NCBI RefSeq assembly: GCF_026126405.1
Contig: NZ_JAFMTQ010000002.1
Location: 186,001 to 250,000 of the forward strand
DNA: 64,000 bases
Direction of reading: 5' to 3'
Origin: Aureitalea sp. L0-47
GTDB lineage: Bacteria > Bacteroidota > Bacteroidia > Flavobacteriales > Flavobacteriaceae
A program made the position numbers and the translations under genes. The notes under the pieces were generated by a model. It did no database searches, was not told the DNA's origin, and saw nothing but the letters and a program-made list of their open reading frames with translations. Below, piece after piece: positions 62,461 through 64,000 of the stretch. The first letter of the stretch is position 1; each line of letters opens with the position of its first letter.

Positions 62461-63696
62461 TTGAACGCAGGTTCATCATCAACTCCGCTAATTTCTTTGA
62501 AACCTAAAACAAATTATACCAAAAGTGGTGATTTCAATATTGCTTATCAGGTGATAGGTGATGGTCCTGTTGACATCATTTATATTCCAGGTTGGGTTTC
62601 AAATATCGATATGATGTGGGCCGAACCAAGACTTGCTTCATTCCTTACCAGACTCACACTTTTTTCCAGGCTAATATTATTCGACAAGAGAGGCACGGGG
62701 CTTTCAGACAGAACCGATGAATATTCAACTATGGAAGAACGCATGGACGATATCAACGCGGTCATGGAAGCAACAAATTCCGACAAAGCATTCCTGTTTA
62801 GTCATTCGGAAGGAGGCTCCGTTAGTTTGTTGTTTTCTCTTCACCACCCTGAAAAAACCTTAGGTGTTATAGGTTTCGGGATTTTCGCCAAGCGAAGGTA
62901 TTCTGAAGACTATCCCTGGGCTCCAACCGATGAAGAACGCGAGGTTTCCAATACTTTGATAGAAGAAAACTGGGCCCATGGTAGCCTGGACGAACTTCGG
63001 GATCTAGTTCCCTCACTGGCTCATGATAATGGATTTATGGACTGGCTCGCGAGTTATTTGCGCTCCGGCGCGAGTCCGAAAGCTGCATTAATATTACATA
63101 AGCAGTGTACCCTAATAGATGTTACTGATATCCTTAGCTCAATACGCGTACCAACACTACTGCTTTTCAGGAAAGGAGATATAGAAATACTCGTTGAAGA
63201 AGGAAGATATATTTCGGAACGTATTCCTAACTCTAAACTTGTTGAATTTGAAGGCAAAGATCACCTGTTCTGGACGGGCGACACCTTTCCGATTTTAGCA
63301 GAAATTGAGGAATTTGTTACCGGTATTCGCCCCGTAAGAGACGAGTTCCAAAATATTTCTCGGCAAGGTCGAAAATCTCAAATAGACATTGAGTCTGTCA
63401 TGTCTGAAAATTTCCTCTTCAACCTGAAAGTTGAAGAATTTGCCAAGCTCTGTGGCAGAAGCCTGTCCTCATTCAAAAGAGATTTCAAAGATAAATTCAA
63501 CACAACGCCCTCCAGGTGGATAAAATCGAAGCGTCTTGAACACGCTAAGAAATTGCTGGTTGAAAGTGATCTGAACATCAACCAGGTCTGCTACGACAGT
63601 GGATTTATAAATTCCTCACACTTCATTAAATCGTTTAAGGAAAGATATAAACTTCCTCCTCATCAATACAGATCAAATACTCTGCAACGTCCTTAA
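62461..63696 (+). CDS. Alpha/beta-hydrolase fused to AraC-type DNA-binding domain
   Basis: The 411-residue protein has two parts. Residues about 15-285 are an alpha/beta-hydrolase: IAYQVIGDGPVDIIYIPGW, the nucleophile elbow FSHSEGGSVS (Ser in S-x-S-x-G), FRKGDIEILVEEG for the acid and EGKDHLFWTGD for the His. Residues about 310-411 are an AraC helix-turn-helix pair (LKVEEFAKLCGRSLSSFKRDF, INQVCYDSGFINSSHFIKSF). The enzyme-like part may bind or degrade a signal that controls DNA binding. The start is TTG at 62461. Confidence 0.87.
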   Translation: MNAGSSSTPLISLKPKTNYTKSGDFNIAYQVIGDGPVDIIYIPGWVSNIDMMWAEPRLASFLTRLTLFSRLILFDKRGTGLSDRTDEYSTMEERMDDINAVMEATNSDKAFLFSHSEGGSVSLLFSLHHPEKTLGVIGFGIFAKRRYSEDYPWAPTDEEREVSNTLIEENWAHGSLDELRDLVPSLAHDNGFMDWLASYLRSGASPKAALILHKQCTLIDVTDILSSIRVPTLLLFRKGDIEILVEEGRYISERIPNSKLVEFEGKDHLFWTGDTFPILAEIEEFVTGIRPVRDEFQNISRQGRKSQIDIESVMSENFLFNLKVEEFAKLCGRSLSSFKRDFKDKFNTTPSRWIKSKRLEHAKKLLVESDLNINQVCYDSGFINSSHFIKSFKERYKLPPHQYRSNTLQRP

Positions 63697-63802
63697 TCGA
63701 ATTATTTTTTGGACGTTTCAGAACATTTTTTGAGCTATTCTGAAAGTCTTGTACACTTGCTTATCCTGAATTTTACATAATTCAACCAAACAAATAACAA
63801 TT

Positions 63803-64000
63803 ATGAAAACTAGATTTATCATTACGATCATTATGGCTATGGGCTTATTTATAGGCCATAGTAATGCTCAAGTTGACTTAATAAATGATGAGTTTCCTGA
63901 AGCTAAACAAGAGGTCATGGAAACTTTTGGTGCGATTGCTCAAAGTATTAAAGAAGGGGACATGGATGGGTTAATAGCCTTTCACGCCTATGGTCCGAAA
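63803..64000 (+). CDS. Secreted small protein, NTF2/SnoaL-like, 3' truncated
   Basis: The frame starts with a signal peptide (MKTRFIITIIMAMGLFIGHSNA) and continues to the end of the window (66 codons). The mature part begins with a helix (AKQEVMETFGAIAQSIKEGD) followed by MDGLIAFHAYGPK, the usual beginning of an NTF2-like/DUF4440 domain. The rest, including any active site, is outside the window. It is the next gene after the hydrolase-AraC regulator, 106 bases downstream, and may be its target. Confidence 0.7.
   Translation, partial: MKTRFIITIIMAMGLFIGHSNAQVDLINDEFPEAKQEVMETFGAIAQSIKEGDMDGLIAFHAYGPK

Noticed and set aside
1-64000. CRISPR arrays, insertion sequences, integrases, rRNA and tRNA genes
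   Set aside because: No regularly spaced repeats, transposase motifs, integrase motifs or conserved RNA sequences were noticed on either strand.

Overview
The window is a chromosomal segment from a member of the Bacteroidota, most likely a marine Flavobacteriaceae. This rests on type IX secretion C-terminal sorting domains (9493-10500, 45740-47359), several promoters resembling the Bacteroidota -7 box TAnnTTTG, weak or absent Shine-Dalgarno sequences, frequent ATGA or TTGA gene overlaps, and many families typical of that phylum (DUF4286, DUF6090, DUF6428, DUF4199, bifunctional PlsC-GNAT acyltransferase, ligase-associated repair cluster). I found no rRNA, tRNA, insertion sequence, CRISPR array or origin.

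Layout. 1-9400 is a dense plus-strand housekeeping run: ribF (5' truncated), an HTTM membrane protein, serS, a TPR lipoprotein-like protein, rsmA, mgtE, a thioesterase, a cupin and a 2-hydroxyacid dehydrogenase. 9493-13294 holds small accessory genes: a T9SS-secreted protein, a membrane LuxR regulator, DUF4199, DUF1801, VOC and two tandem TM2 proteins. 13379-15020 is an arsenic-type cluster (arsR, DUF6428, thioredoxin-type arsC, DUF1304) without an arsenite pump. 15079-18643 holds an SGNH-like/MBOAT O-acyltransferase pair and a DUF6090 protein. 18690-22753 carries small unknowns, DinB, a PqqB-like hydrolase, YitT, DUF2892, a hairpin-rich 447-base gap and a lipoprotein. 22754-26362 (minus) is a bifunctional acyltransferase, aspartate kinase and a GNAT; fbp is divergent to them.

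27518-31189 is one of the two most interesting regions. A coiled-coil protein, a two-domain protein with an OmpA-family-like N-terminus, a short sensor-like protein, a Rab/Ras-like GTPase and a hybrid histidine kinase lie in a row. The short sensor is a paralogue of the kinase N-terminus, and the kinase receiver has lost its phospho-acceptor Asp. I read this as a candidate small-GTPase/two-component signalling cassette.

31764-37499 is the known four-gene ligase-associated DNA repair operon (MBL exonuclease, ATP-dependent ligase, Lhr-like helicase, PdeM). It is followed by a TspO-like protein, an aminotransferase, mfd, yraN, an LD-carboxypeptidase, a DUF1800/DUF1501 pair, metG, an HDAC-like deacetylase and a CoA-transferase-type enzyme.

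52158-60125 is the second highlight: a nine-gene contractile injection locus of the extracellular (eCIS) type. It has a Pvc16-like cap protein, an unknown beta-rich protein, a sheath, two tube proteins, a VgrG-type spike, a tape-measure C-terminal domain on its own, an AAA+ ATPase and a PAAR-like tip. No baseplate gene, LysM protein, full tape measure, tail fibre or obvious cargo is present, so it is either a split locus or an unusually minimal system. The window ends with a short SSB, a second DUF6090 protein in an AT-richer patch, an alpha/beta-hydrolase fused to an AraC DNA-binding domain, and a truncated secreted protein.
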